A stretch of DNA of 64,000 bases, from assembly GCF_034674885.1 (NCBI RefSeq), contig NZ_JAUCDS010000001.1, forward strand, positions 1-64,000, read 5' to 3'. The notes under the pieces were generated by a model. That model was given only the letters and a program-made list of their open reading frames with translations, had not been told where the DNA came from and ran no database searches. The position numbers were made by a program, and so were the translations under genes. The first letter of the stretch is position 1; each line of letters opens with the position of its first letter. The DNA is from Castellaniella sp034674885. Its GTDB lineage: Bacteria; Pseudomonadota; Gammaproteobacteria; Burkholderiales; Burkholderiaceae_B. Positions 20,343 to 29,629 of this stretch are shown in pieces.

Positions 20343-20354
20343 AAAACATGTTTT
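20343..20354. promoter_or_regulatory. 12-bp perfect palindrome AAAACATGTTTT in the def-dprA promoter region
   Basis: The def-dprA divergent space (20304-20423) contains an AT-rich island with this perfect dyad about 40 bases before def and 70 before dprA. TATCAT on the minus strand just beside it could be a def -10. Whether a protein binds here is unknown; chance occurrence is possible in AT-rich DNA. Confidence 0.25.
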
Positions 20355-20423
20355 CCTATTGGCCGAGATAGGAACGACACGGCGGCGGCGCCCGGCCCCG
20401 CAGATCCATGGCACACTGACGCC

Positions 20424-21635
20424 ATGCCATCGACCATTGCCGAAGACGAACTGCGGGCCTGGATCCGCCTGAGCCTGGAACCCGAACTGGGGGCCGCGCG
20501 CATCCGGCTGCTGCTGTCGACTTTCGGCATGCCCCAAGACATCTGCGCAGCGTCCACCGGCAGTCTGGCCCGCTATCTGGACCCGGGCCTGGCAGCGCGC
20601 CTGCGCCAGGCCCCCGACGAACCGCTGCAAAAGGCAATCGACGCCAGCCTGGGCTGGCTGGCAGAGCCCGATCATCACCTGCTGACGCTGGCCGACCCCC
20701 TGTACCCCCGGGCGCTGTTCGAACTGAACGATCCACCGCCCATCCTGTACGCACATGGGCAGCTGGACATCCTGAACCGGCCCATGCTGGCCATCGTCGG
20801 CGCCCGCAGCGCCACGCCGGAAGGCACCCGCAACGCGCACGATTTCGCGCGCCACCTGGCCCAGCAGGGTTGGTGCGTGGTCAGCGGGCTGGCCAGCGGC
20901 ATCGACGGCGCCGCCCACGAGGGCGCCCTGGACGCGGGGCCGCAGGGCGGCGGCACCGTGGCCGTGCTGGGCACGGGCATCGACCGGGTCTACCCGCCCG
21001 CCCACCGCACCCTGGCCCACCACATCGCGGCACACGGCCTGATGCTGTCCGAATTTCCGCTGGGCGCCCAGGGCCTGCCGTTTCATTTCCCGCAGCGCAA
21101 CCGCATCGTGGCAGCGCTCAGCCAGGGGGTGCTGGTGGTCGAGGCCGCCGCCCGCAGCGGCTCGCTGATCACCGCGCGGCTGGCCGGCGAACTGGGCCGC
21201 GAAGTCTTCGCCATCCCCGGTTCCATCCACTCGCCCTTGTCGCGCGGCTGCCATGCGCTGATCCGCCAGGGGGCCAAACTGGTCGAATCGGGGCAGGACA
21301 TCATCGAAGAACTGCGCCAGGGCGTGCTGCCGGGCACGACGGCACGTGACGGCGTGCGCACACGGCAGGCCCAGGCGATTGCGCGGGAACAGGCGCATCC
21401 GCAGAGCCCCGCCCCTGCAGCGGACAGCGCGGTCCCGGATGTCCAGCCACCGGATGCCGCCCCTCTGCTGAGCGCCCTGGGCTACGAACCCACCGATCTC
21501 GACGCCCTGCAGGCGCGCACCGGCTGGCCCATCGACCGGCTGATGAGCGAACTGACCCTGATGGAAATCAACGGCGCGCTGGAACGCCAGCCCGACGGCC
21601 GCTACCGGAGGCTGCCGGACAATCCAGCCGCCTGA
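20424..21635 (+). CDS. dprA: DNA-processing protein DprA
   Basis: A 403-residue DprA/Smf protein that binds incoming single-stranded DNA and loads RecA during natural transformation. An N-terminal helical region is followed by the Rossmann-like core with IVGARSATPEGT, the GLASGIDGAAHEGAL loop and the SEFPLG and RNRIVAALS motifs. A C-terminal winged-helix-like domain (about residues 340-395) is separated by an Ala/Pro-rich linker. With comF in the same window, some DNA-uptake machinery is present, but dprA and comF are also kept in bacteria not known to be competent. Confidence 0.94.
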   Translation: MPSTIAEDELRAWIRLSLEPELGAARIRLLLSTFGMPQDICAASTGSLARYLDPGLAARLRQAPDEPLQKAIDASLGWLAEPDHHLLTLADPLYPRALFELNDPPPILYAHGQLDILNRPMLAIVGARSATPEGTRNAHDFARHLAQQGWCVVSGLASGIDGAAHEGALDAGPQGGGTVAVLGTGIDRVYPPAHRTLAHHIAAHGLMLSEFPLGAQGLPFHFPQRNRIVAALSQGVLVVEAAARSGSLITARLAGELGREVFAIPGSIHSPLSRGCHALIRQGAKLVESGQDIIEELRQGVLPGTTARDGVRTRQAQAIAREQAHPQSPAPAADSAVPDVQPPDAAPLLSALGYEPTDLDALQARTGWPIDRLMSELTLMEINGALERQPDGRYRRLPDNPAA

Positions 21636-21759
21636 AGGCACGCCGTCACCCCCGGCGCAGCGCGCCATCCCCCAGAGCGCCGCGCTATGATCGGGGGATG
21701 ACTCCACAGGCCGACTCTGGACGCACCAGCCCGGCCTCCATGCATCGTCAAGGATCCCC

Positions 21760-22662
21760 ATGAGCGAACACGTCAAGATCGTTGAAGTCGGCCCCCGCGA
21801 CGGCCTGCAGAATGAAAAGCAATTCGTCGATTCCTCCGTGAAGATCGAACTGGTCAATCGGCTGGCCGCCGCCGGCTTCCCCAACGTCGAGGCCGTGTCC
21901 TTTGTCTCGCCCAAATGGGTGCCGCAAATGGCCGACGGCGCGCAGGTGATGGCCGGGATCGACCGGCGCCCAGGCACGATCTACTCGGCCCTGACGCCCA
22001 ACATGCGCGGCCTGGAGGGCGCCCTGGCCGCCCATATGGACGAAGTGGTAATCTTCGGGGCGGCCAGCGAAGCCTTTTCCCAGCGCAACATCAACTGTTC
22101 CATCGCCGAATCGATCGCTCGGTTCGAACCTGTGGCGGCGGCGGCCAAAGAAGCCGGGCTGCGGCTGCGGGGCAGCATCAGCTGTTCCCTGGGATGCCCT
22201 TATCAGGGCGAGACCCCGATCTCCGCCGTCGTCGACGTGGCCGAACGTTTTCTACGGCTGGGCTGCGACGAAATCGACGTAGCCGACACCATCGGCGTCG
22301 GCACGGCAGCCCAGGTCGCCCGCGTCCTGCGGGCCGTGGGCCAGATCACCGACCTGGGCACGCGGGTGGCCGGGCATTTCCACGACACCTACGGCCAGGC
22401 CCTGGCCAATATCCTGTCGGCCCTGGATTGCGGGGTGCGCATCTTCCACAGTTCCGTGGCCGGCCTGGGCGGCTGTCCCTATGCCAAGGGCGCCACCGGC
22501 AATGTGGCCACCGAGGACGTGCTCTACCTGATGCAAGGCCAGGGCATGGACACCGGCGTGGACCTGGATGCCGTCGTGGATATCGGCCAATGGATTTCCG
22601 AGCAGATCGGCCGCCCCACCGCCAGCCGGGCCGGCCGGGCGCTGGCCCTGAAGAAGGCCTGA
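21760..22662 (+). CDS. mvaB: hydroxymethylglutaryl-CoA lyase
   Basis: A 300-residue HMGL-like TIM-barrel enzyme that splits HMG-CoA into acetyl-CoA and acetoacetate in leucine breakdown. The start VEVGPRDGLQNE provides the Asp metal ligand and catalytic Arg. GHFHDTYGQALAN provides the two His metal ligands, and the glycine-rich loop GLGGCPYAKGATGN carries the catalytic cysteine. Other leucine-degradation genes (ivd, liuBD) are not beside it. An inverted repeat ATCCCCC/GGGGGAT (21667-21699) and a TATGAT lie in its leader. Confidence 0.94.
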   Translation: MSEHVKIVEVGPRDGLQNEKQFVDSSVKIELVNRLAAAGFPNVEAVSFVSPKWVPQMADGAQVMAGIDRRPGTIYSALTPNMRGLEGALAAHMDEVVIFGAASEAFSQRNINCSIAESIARFEPVAAAAKEAGLRLRGSISCSLGCPYQGETPISAVVDVAERFLRLGCDEIDVADTIGVGTAAQVARVLRAVGQITDLGTRVAGHFHDTYGQALANILSALDCGVRIFHSSVAGLGGCPYAKGATGNVATEDVLYLMQGQGMDTGVDLDAVVDIGQWISEQIGRPTASRAGRALALKKA

Positions 22663-22667
22663 TCCCC

Positions 22668-23144
22668 ATGATGTCGCCCTTTGGCCGCCCGACCCCCGAA
22701 GAACATGCTGAACTCCTGGCCCAGATCGGCCCCCTGCCGCTGCGCGGGCGCGCCTGGCCGCGCTGGATCGGCGCGATCGCCTGGCTCATCATGGCGGTGA
22801 TCGCCGTGCGCCTGTTCATCGTGCTGCAGCTGTCCCCGGATACCGCCCTGCCGCTGCCCGTCATCGCCAGTCTGGTGGTGTGCTTTGCCGCCCTGCTGTG
22901 GATGAGCTGGCACATGTGGACCTCGGTGACGGAAATTTCCGACTGGGGCATCCGTCAATCGTGGATTTCGCGCCGCGAAGTATCCTGGGACGACATCCAG
23001 TCCACGAAGTTCATTCCGCTGTTCGCCTCGAAGAAACTGGTGTGCTTCGTGCAAAAGGGCCGGCCGCTGTTCTTCCAGGCAGGCAGCCCGGAACTGCAGG
23101 CCGCGTTCGCCCGCATCAGCCTGGTCTACCGCAAAAGAACCTGA
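22668..23144 (+). CDS. small membrane protein with PH-like (YcxB-type) cytoplasmic domain, function unknown
   Basis: A 158-residue protein starting five bases after mvaB. Two transmembrane helices (about residues 34-54 and 62-84) form a hairpin. They are followed by about 70 residues with the pattern of a bacterial PH domain: ITDWGI-like turn (EISDWGIRQ), WISRREVSWDDI, and a beta-strand FIPLFASKKLVCFV. The N-terminus has GRPTPEEHAEL. I do not recognise a specific family member and no function can be assigned. Two adjacent ATGs (22668, 22671) could start it. Close spacing suggests co-transcription with mvaB. Confidence 0.7.
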   Translation: MMSPFGRPTPEEHAELLAQIGPLPLRGRAWPRWIGAIAWLIMAVIAVRLFIVLQLSPDTALPLPVIASLVVCFAALLWMSWHMWTSVTEISDWGIRQSWISRREVSWDDIQSTKFIPLFASKKLVCFVQKGRPLFFQAGSPELQAAFARISLVYRKRT

Positions 23145-23146
23145 AT

Positions 23147-24418
23147 TCAGTCGTAGCGGCGGATGTCCTCGATGACCTTGCCGTCATTGGGCAGGCTGCC
23201 GACCGGCACCACGTCCACGACGGCCCGGAGTTTGGTCTGGTCCCGCACGGTGTCGGTCACGCCGGCAACGTCCAGGCCGTCGGCCGCTTCGACCTTCAGC
23301 GTCATGATGTCGTGCCCCATTTCGCCGGACACGACCAGCCGGGCACGACCGATCTGCGGATGGCGGTCCAGCACCCGGGCGATCTGCTCGGGATGCACGA
23401 ACATGCCGCGCACTTTCGTGGTCTGGTCGGCGCGCCCCATCCAGCCCCGGATGCGGCCATTGGTGCGGCCGCACGGGGATGCCCCCGCCATCAGGGCAGA
23501 CAGGTCGCCGGTACCGAAGCGCAACAGCGGGTAATCCGGATTGAAGGTCGTCACCACGACCTCGCCGACCTCGCCGTCCGGCACGGGCTGGCTGGTGCCG
23601 GGCCGCACGATCTCGACGATCAGGTCTTCGTTCAGGACCAAACCATCGCGGGCTTCGGTCTCGAACGCGACCATGCCCAGGTCGGCGCTGCCGTAAGCCT
23701 GGAAGCCATGGATGCCCCGGGCCTGGAACCAGGCCTGCAGCGATGGCGGATAGGCCTCGCCTGAAAACAGGGCGCGGCGCAGGGACGGCAGCGCCACCCC
23801 CATTTCATCGGCCTTTTCCAGGATGATGCGCAGGAAACTGGGCGTGCCGGTATACGCCTGCGGGGCCAGATCGGCCATGGCCCGCACTTGCTGTTCGGTC
23901 TGCCCTACTCCGCCGGGAAACACCGTGCAGCCCAGCGCATGAGCGGCCGTTTCCATCATGGAGCCAGCCGGCGTGAAATGATAGGAAAAGCAGTTGTGCA
24001 CCAACATGCCCGAGCGAACCCCGGCCGCATGCAAGGCGCGTGCAAAGCCCCAGTAATCGGGGCGGGCGCTTTCCGGTTCATAAATGGGGCCGGGCGACGC
24101 GAACACGCGCCGCGCCGCGCCCCAGCCGATGGTAGCGACCCCGCCGAACACCCGCACCCGTTCCGCATCACCCTGCGTGGCCGGCTGGGCGATGCGGGCC
24201 GCGTGCTGGATCTGCAGCAACTCGCTTTTACGCATCACCGGCACCTGGGACAGCGCACGGCGCGACGACAAACCGGCGGGATCGACCCCTTGCAGCTGCT
24301 GGGCAATGGCCGGCGCCCTGGCCTGTGCGGCCGCCACCACAGCAGGCAGGCGCGCGAACAGCGCCTGTTCCCGCTGCTCGGCAGACGCCGTCTCACGCGC
24401 ATCGTAATATGCCTGCAT
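23147..24418 (-). CDS. PaaK-like acyl-CoA ligase (phenylacetate-CoA ligase family)
   Basis: A 423-residue ANL-superfamily adenylating enzyme. An AMP-binding core includes YTGTPSFLR in place of the usual phosphate loop, FSGEAYPPSL, QAYGSADLG and the RFGTGDLSAL motif. A C-terminal lid domain follows, with GRADQTTKVRGMFVHPEQI, all typical of PaaK relatives. These enzymes activate aromatic or other acids with ATP and CoA; the true substrate is unknown. It lies 15 bases after the livF-type gene and is the last gene of the importer-ligase cluster starting at 31591. GGAGAAGG precedes the ATG. None of the paa ring-cleavage genes is present. Confidence 0.85.
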   Translation of the reverse strand: MQAYYDARETASAEQREQALFARLPAVVAAAQARAPAIAQQLQGVDPAGLSSRRALSQVPVMRKSELLQIQHAARIAQPATQGDAERVRVFGGVATIGWGAARRVFASPGPIYEPESARPDYWGFARALHAAGVRSGMLVHNCFSYHFTPAGSMMETAAHALGCTVFPGGVGQTEQQVRAMADLAPQAYTGTPSFLRIILEKADEMGVALPSLRRALFSGEAYPPSLQAWFQARGIHGFQAYGSADLGMVAFETEARDGLVLNEDLIVEIVRPGTSQPVPDGEVGEVVVTTFNPDYPLLRFGTGDLSALMAGASPCGRTNGRIRGWMGRADQTTKVRGMFVHPEQIARVLDRHPQIGRARLVVSGEMGHDIMTLKVEAADGLDVAGVTDTVRDQTKLRAVVDVVPVGSLPNDGKVIEDIRRYD

Positions 24419-24433
24419 GCCTTCTCCCGTGAA

Positions 24434-25261
24434 TCAGGCCAGCCAGCGCTTGCGCCGGCGGTAGAACTTGGTGTCCCGGAAGCTGGTCCGGCCAGATCCC
24501 GAAACCCCCAGATAGAATTCCTTGACGTCCTCGTTCTCGGCCAGAGACTGCGCCGATCCATCCATCATGACGCGGCCGTTTTCCAGGATGTAACCGTAGT
24601 CGGCGTAACGCAGGGCCACGTTGGTGTTCTGTTCGGCCAGCAGGAAACTGACGCCTTCGCCTTGGTTCAGGCCGCGCACGATCTCGAAGATTTCCTCGAC
24701 GATCTGCGGAGCCAGGCCCATGGACGGCTCATCCAGCAGGATCATGCGCGGATCGGCCATCAGCGCCCGGCCGATAGCGGCCATCTGCTGTTCTCCGCCC
24801 GAGGTATAGCCCGCCTGGCTCTTGCGGCGCTGTTTCAAGCGTGGGAAATACTGGTAGACGCGTTCCAGCGCCGCCGCCAGATCAGCTCGCCCCAGGTTCC
24901 GGGTATAGGCGCCGGTCAGCAGATTTTCCTCGATGCTCAGGTGGGCAAAGCAATGGCGGCCTTCCATGACCTGGATCACGCCGCGCTGCACGAGGTCGGC
25001 GGGCGACAGCGATTCGATGCGCTCGCCGCGATAATCGATGCTGCCCTTGGTGACCTCGCCGCGTTCACCGCGCAACAGATTCGAAACGGCCCGCAGCGTC
25101 GTGGTCTTGCCCGCGCCATTGGCCCCCAACAGGGCAACGATGCGGCCTTCGTGCACGCTGAGCGACACACCTTTGAGCACCAGGATCACGTGGTTGTAGA
25201 TGACCTCGATGCCATTGACGTTCAACAGGACGGCAGGTTCTGGGGCCTGTGCGCTTTCCAT
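24434..25261 (-). CDS. Liv-type ABC importer ATP-binding protein (LivF-like)
   Basis: A 275-residue ATPase with Walker A GANGAGKTTT, the signature stretch TSGGEQQMAAIGRAL, and Walker B MILLDEPSMGLAP. This matches the LivF type (hydrophobic amino-acid/amide uptake family). The C-terminal extension beyond the usual 235 residues is basic, ending in RRRKRWLA. The start at 25261 has AGGAG eight bases upstream; an upstream in-frame ATG (25303) lacks this. It lies between the binding-protein and PaaK-like genes, so it energises the permeases encoded at 26763-28786. Confidence 0.9.
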   Translation of the reverse strand: MESAQAPEPAVLLNVNGIEVIYNHVILVLKGVSLSVHEGRIVALLGANGAGKTTTLRAVSNLLRGERGEVTKGSIDYRGERIESLSPADLVQRGVIQVMEGRHCFAHLSIEENLLTGAYTRNLGRADLAAALERVYQYFPRLKQRRKSQAGYTSGGEQQMAAIGRALMADPRMILLDEPSMGLAPQIVEEIFEIVRGLNQGEGVSFLLAEQNTNVALRYADYGYILENGRVMMDGSAQSLAENEDVKEFYLGVSGSGRTSFRDTKFYRRRKRWLA

Positions 25262-25306
25262 GAATCTTCTCCTGGGGGCCAGGCATGGGCCCGGCCCCGG
25301 CACTGC

Positions 25307-26638
25307 TTACTCGGCTGCGCAATCACGCACGGGCAGTTTCTTTTCCGTGGCGTATTTCTCGCCCAGAGCCTGCACCAGCGGCGTGATGTATTTCGGGTTG
25401 GACTGATACCAATCGGACACCACATTGAACTTCTTGCCGTCCCACTGGATGATCCGCGCCCAGTCCGTGCCCATATGGTTCTGGCACGTGGTCTTGACCG
25501 GCCGCATCAGTTTCGCAAAGCCCAGCTCTTCCAGGCGGGTCTGATCGAGGTTCAGGTTTTCATACCCCCAGCGCACCTGTTCCGGCGTCATGGCCTTGCC
25601 CTTGCCGAATTTTTCCTGGGCCGTGCGGATGGCCTCGACCTGCAGCATGGAAATCATCATGCCGCGCGTATAGGCGATGGACCCGAAGGTCTTGCCGTCC
25701 GTATCGGCGCCCTGGCCCTTGTCGTAGACGTATTTCTTGACGTCGTCGTGCACCCGGCCGTGTTCGGCGCTGTTCTGGATCGTGATGCCGTGATAGCCCT
25801 TGGCCGTATCGCCCAGGTCGGCCACGTCGGTTTCCGAACTGGCCCACCAGATGCCGTACATCTTGTCGCGCGGATAGCCCACAGCCTGGGCCTCGCGGAT
25901 GGCGGTCGGCGTCATGATGCCGGCGCTTTGCAGCAGGACGAAATCGGGACGGTTCTTGCGGATCTGCAGCCAGGTCGATTTCTGTTCCACCCCAGGGGCA
26001 GCCACCGGATACACCTGCAATTCGAAGCCGTTGGCCTTGGCGCGTTCCTCGAGCAGCGGAATGGGCTCCTTGCCGAAGGGCGAATCGTGATAGATCAGGG
26101 CGATCTTCTTGCCCTTGAGTTTGTCCTCGCCGCCCAGGTTCTTCGCGATATCCTGGATCATGGTGTCATAGGCAGTCCAGTAATTGCCCAGCAGCGGGAA
26201 GTTCCATTTGAACACCCGGCCATCCGCCGATTGCGACAGGCCGTAGCCCACCGTCACGACAGACCGGCCGTCCACCATGGCCTTGTCGGTGACCGCAAAG
26301 GTGATGCCCGTGGACTGCGTGTCGTATCCGGTGGCGCCGCCGAACTTGTCCTTCAGGCGCTCGTAGCATTCCACGCCCTTGTCCGTGGAGTAGGCCGTCT
26401 CGCATTCCTCGTAGACGATCTTGACGCCATTGACCCCGCCGTCGCGTTCGTTGACCAGCTTCAGATAATCGAGCTTGCCGTTGGCCCAGGGAATCCCCAG
26501 CGGCGCGAACGACCCCGTGCGATACACCAGCAGGGGAATGAAATTTTCCTCGGCAGCCTGGGCGGTGCTGGCTACGCCCACCAGCCCGGCTGCAGCCATC
26601 ACGACGACCGCCGTGGTCTTGGTCAATGCATGCTTCAT
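25307..26638 (-). CDS. Liv-type ABC importer periplasmic substrate-binding protein
   Basis: A 443-residue exported protein with a signal peptide (about residues 1-28, ending TAQAAEE). It is a type I periplasmic binding protein of the LivK/HAAT family: strands IVYEECET, KIALIYHDSPFG and the hinge regions can be followed. It is longer than canonical LivK (about 370), which fits the subgroup associated with acyl-CoA ligases rather than leucine uptake. AGGAGG precedes the start. The ligand is unknown; the flanking ligases suggest a carboxylic acid. The 124-base upstream gap contains two hairpins. Confidence 0.88.
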   Translation of the reverse strand: MKHALTKTTAVVVMAAAGLVGVASTAQAAEENFIPLLVYRTGSFAPLGIPWANGKLDYLKLVNERDGGVNGVKIVYEECETAYSTDKGVECYERLKDKFGGATGYDTQSTGITFAVTDKAMVDGRSVVTVGYGLSQSADGRVFKWNFPLLGNYWTAYDTMIQDIAKNLGGEDKLKGKKIALIYHDSPFGKEPIPLLEERAKANGFELQVYPVAAPGVEQKSTWLQIRKNRPDFVLLQSAGIMTPTAIREAQAVGYPRDKMYGIWWASSETDVADLGDTAKGYHGITIQNSAEHGRVHDDVKKYVYDKGQGADTDGKTFGSIAYTRGMMISMLQVEAIRTAQEKFGKGKAMTPEQVRWGYENLNLDQTRLEELGFAKLMRPVKTTCQNHMGTDWARIIQWDGKKFNVVSDWYQSNPKYITPLVQALGEKYATEKKLPVRDCAAE

Positions 26639-26652
26639 CTGTAGCTCCTCCT

Positions 26653-26701
26653 GGTGCTGACGGCACCTTTTTTATGGGATGCACCCGACCGGATGCATCC
26701 C
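26653..26701. other. two stem-loops in the permease-to-binding-protein gap
   Basis: GGTGC/GCACC (26653-26667) and GGGATGCA/TGCATCCC (26676-26701, 10-base loop) lie between the livM-like stop and the binding-protein start. On the transcribed strand neither is followed by a T-run, so they are more likely to shield or set processing of the downstream mRNA than to stop transcription. Confidence 0.45.
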
Positions 26702-26762
26702 GGGATGACACCACTGGAACCCACCTTTGGCACAGACCCAGGCCTGCGCCGAACGGCCGGCC

Positions 26763-27824
26763 CTAGTGGGGAAACGGCCAGATCCTCAGCTTCTCCTTGG
26801 CAATGCTCCACAGCCTGGCCAGGCCGTGCGGCTCCACGATCAGAAAGAACACGATCAGGAAACCAAACACCATGTGTTCGATATGCGCAGCGACGTCCAC
26901 CGGCAGGGACAGCCCCAGGGCATGCGGCACGTTGGTCAGCAGCACGGGCACCAGCACCATGAAGGCCGCCCCGAAGAAGCTGCCGATGACCGAACCCAGG
27001 CCGCCGATGATGATGATGAACAGCAACTGCAGCGAACGGTTCAGGTCGAAGGCCAGGGGTTCCCAGGATCCCAGGTGGACGTAGGCCCACAGGGCGCCCG
27101 CCACGCCGATGATGAACGAGCTGACCGCAAAGGCGGTGAGTTTCGCGTAGACCGGACGGATGCCGATCACGGCGGCGGCCACGTCCATGTCGCGGATGGC
27201 CATCCACTGCCGGCCGATCGCGCCACGCACCAGGTTTTTTGTCAGCAGGCCGATCACCACGACGAAACACAGCACGAACAGGTATTTCTGGATGGGCGTG
27301 ACCACCGGCAAGCCGAAGAAATCCAGGGCCGGCACAGAAACGTTGCCCGAGGTGGAATAGTTGGTGAAGTACGGGATGCGCAGGAAGGCCCAGTCCATGA
27401 AGAACTGGGCCGCCAGCGTGGTCACGGCCAGATACAGGCCTCGAATGCGCAGGCTGGGCACGCCGAACACCACGCCCGCCAGGGTGGCGAAGACGCCGCC
27501 CAGCAGGATCTGCACAACCAGGGGCAGGTCCAGGCGCACGCCGAAATTCCAGGCCGCATAGGCGCCCACCGCCATGAAGGCCCCCGAACCGATGGAGATC
27601 TGCCCGCAGTAACCCACCAGCACATTCAGGCCGATGGCCGCCAGCGACAGGATCAGGAAGGGAATCAGGATGGCCTGCAGCCAGTATTCCGACGCTACGG
27701 CTGGCACGCCGACGAAGGCTGCGACCAGCAGGATGCCCATGAACCAGCGGTCCTGGCGGATCGGGAAGATCTGCTGATCCGCCCGATAGGTGCTCTTGAA
27801 CTGGCCGTTTTCACGATAGAACAT
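26763..27824 (-). CDS. Liv-type ABC importer permease (LivM-like)
   Basis: A 353-residue inner-membrane permease with about nine to ten hydrophobic segments. It carries LivM-type motifs such as GYCGQISIGSGAFMAVGAY and the FAVSSFIIGVAGALWAY segment that faces the ATPase. It forms the translocation pore with the LivH-like protein encoded 32 bases upstream. GGGGGAG precedes the start. Substrate cannot be read from sequence. Confidence 0.92.
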   Translation of the reverse strand: MFYRENGQFKSTYRADQQIFPIRQDRWFMGILLVAAFVGVPAVASEYWLQAILIPFLILSLAAIGLNVLVGYCGQISIGSGAFMAVGAYAAWNFGVRLDLPLVVQILLGGVFATLAGVVFGVPSLRIRGLYLAVTTLAAQFFMDWAFLRIPYFTNYSTSGNVSVPALDFFGLPVVTPIQKYLFVLCFVVVIGLLTKNLVRGAIGRQWMAIRDMDVAAAVIGIRPVYAKLTAFAVSSFIIGVAGALWAYVHLGSWEPLAFDLNRSLQLLFIIIIGGLGSVIGSFFGAAFMVLVPVLLTNVPHALGLSLPVDVAAHIEHMVFGFLIVFFLIVEPHGLARLWSIAKEKLRIWPFPH

Positions 27825-27856
27825 GGATGCGGACTCCCCCGTGACGTCTGAACCGG

Positions 27857-28786
27857 TCAGACGCGGTCAATGATTTTTTCGCCGAACAGCCCCTGCGGCC
27901 GAAACAGCAGGAACACCAGGGCCAGCACGTAGGCAAACCAGATCTCGATACCGCCGCCCACGAAGGGCCCCAGATAGACCTCGGACAGCTTTTCGCCCAC
28001 GCCGATGACCAGCCCGCCGACGATGGCCCCCGGCACCGAAGTCAGCCCGCCCAGGATGACCACTGGCAGCGCCCGCAAAGCGGCAGTGGACAGCGTGAAC
28101 TGAACACCGAACTTCGAGCCCCAGACGATGCCCGTCACCAAAGCCACCAGGCCCGCGACCGTCCAGACCACGACCCAGATGCGATTCAGGGGGATGCCCA
28201 CCGACTGCGCCGCCTGGTGATCGTCGGCCACTGCGCGCAGCGCCCGCCCCACGGTGGTGTACTGGAAGAAGAACGCCAGCACGGCGACCAGCACGGCAGC
28301 CACGGCGGCGGCGGTCAGGTCTTCCAGGCTGACCAGGACTCCCCCCTCGAACAAGGTATCGAGAATGAAGATCGGGTCCTTGGGCATGCCCACGTCGATG
28401 GAATACACCGAACTGCCGAACAGGATCTGGCCGATGCCGTCCAGGAAATAGCTGATCCCGATCGTGGCCATCAAAAGCGTGGTGGCTTCCTGGTTGACCA
28501 GGTGGCGCAGCACCCAGCGTTCCACCAGCACGGCGATCAGCCACATGAACGCGGCACTGAGTGCGAAGGCCAGCAGATTGGACAGCCACAGCGAATGCCC
28601 GCCCAGCCAGCCGTCGATCCAGCCCGACAGCCGAGCCATGGCCAGGGCGGCGATCAGCACCATGGCGCCCTGGGCGAAGTTGAACACCCCCGAAGCCTTG
28701 AAGATCAGCACGAAGCCCAGCGCCACCAAGGCATACAGCATGCCGCTCATCAGGCCGCCAATCACGGTTTCCAGAAAGAATCCCAT
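27857..28786 (-). CDS. Liv-type ABC importer permease (LivH-like)
   Basis: A 309-residue polytopic permease with eight or so transmembrane segments. LivH-type signatures are GVFNFAQGAMVLIAAL near the N-terminus, AVADDHQAAQSVGIPLNRI (the EAA-like cytoplasmic loop that docks on the ATPase), and the GLTSVPGAIVGGLVIGVGE segment. AGGGAAA precedes the ATG, nine bases after livG. Confidence 0.93.
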   Translation of the reverse strand: MGFFLETVIGGLMSGMLYALVALGFVLIFKASGVFNFAQGAMVLIAALAMARLSGWIDGWLGGHSLWLSNLLAFALSAAFMWLIAVLVERWVLRHLVNQEATTLLMATIGISYFLDGIGQILFGSSVYSIDVGMPKDPIFILDTLFEGGVLVSLEDLTAAAVAAVLVAVLAFFFQYTTVGRALRAVADDHQAAQSVGIPLNRIWVVVWTVAGLVALVTGIVWGSKFGVQFTLSTAALRALPVVILGGLTSVPGAIVGGLVIGVGEKLSEVYLGPFVGGGIEIWFAYVLALVFLLFRPQGLFGEKIIDRV

Positions 28787-28795
28787 GCTGTTTCC

Positions 28796-29629
28796 CTAGT
28801 GTGTGGTGCCCAGATAGGCGCTGATGACTTCCGGGTTGCTGCGCACCGCGTCCGGCGTGCCGTCGCCGATCTTGCGGCCGTAGTCCAGCACCACCACCCG
28901 GTCGGAGATGTCCATCACCACCCCCATGTCGTGCTCGATCAGGACGATGGTCGTGCCGAATTCATCGTTCACGTCCAGGATGTAGCGGCTCATGTCCTGC
29001 TTTTCTTCCATGTTCATGCCGGCCATGGGCTCGTCCAGCAGCAGGATGCGCGGTTCCATGGCCAGGGCGCGGCCCAGGTCGACACGTTTCTGCAGCCCGT
29101 AGGGCAGGCGCCCGACCGGTGTCTTGCGCCAGGCCTGGATTTCCAGGAAGTCGATGATGTTCTCCACCACGGCGCGGTGGGCGAGTTCTTCGCGTTCGGC
29201 CGAGCCCAGGCGCAGGGCCTGAGCCAGCACCCCGCTTTTCATGCGCAGGTTGCGGCCGGTCATGATGTTGTCCAGCACGCTCATGCCCTTGAACAGGGCC
29301 AGGTTCTGGAAGGTGCGGGCAATGCCCATCTCTGCGGCGCGGCGCGGATTCATGCGGGAAAACTGCTGATCCTGCAGCAGGATGCGACCTTCCTGAGGGG
29401 TGTAGACGCCATTGATGACGTTCAGCATGGAGCTTTTCCCCGCGCCGTTGGGGCCGATGATGGCGCGGATCTCGTGCTCGCGCACGTCAAAGGAAATGTC
29501 GGTCAGGGCCTTGACCCCGCCAAACGACAGGGAAATGTTCTGCAGGTCCAGGATGGCCGGCCCGATGCGGCTGGCGCGGTCCGCCCCGGGGGTGAAGTCT
29601 TCGGCCGTCTGGGCGGTCTGATCAATCAT
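28796..29629 (-). CDS. Liv-type ABC importer ATP-binding protein (LivG-like)
   Basis: A 277-residue ATPase with Walker A GPNGAGKSS, signature YGLQKRVDLGRAL, and Walker B ILLLDEPMAGM. It has the C-terminal LivG extension (VVLDYGRKIGDGTPDAV and NPEVISAYLG). It pairs with the LivF-like ATPase. Its ATG directly follows the TGA of the acyl-CoA synthetase gene with no spacing, so expression of the ligase and transporter is tightly linked. Confidence 0.93.
   Translation of the reverse strand: MIDQTAQTAEDFTPGADRASRIGPAILDLQNISLSFGGVKALTDISFDVREHEIRAIIGPNGAGKSSMLNVINGVYTPQEGRILLQDQQFSRMNPRRAAEMGIARTFQNLALFKGMSVLDNIMTGRNLRMKSGVLAQALRLGSAEREELAHRAVVENIIDFLEIQAWRKTPVGRLPYGLQKRVDLGRALAMEPRILLLDEPMAGMNMEEKQDMSRYILDVNDEFGTTIVLIEHDMGVVMDISDRVVVLDYGRKIGDGTPDAVRSNPEVISAYLGTTH

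Noticed and set aside
23888..26644. A 900-codon plus-strand frame opposite the PaaK-like, LivF-like and binding-protein genes
   Set aside because: Composition is that of an antisense shadow and no domain is visible.
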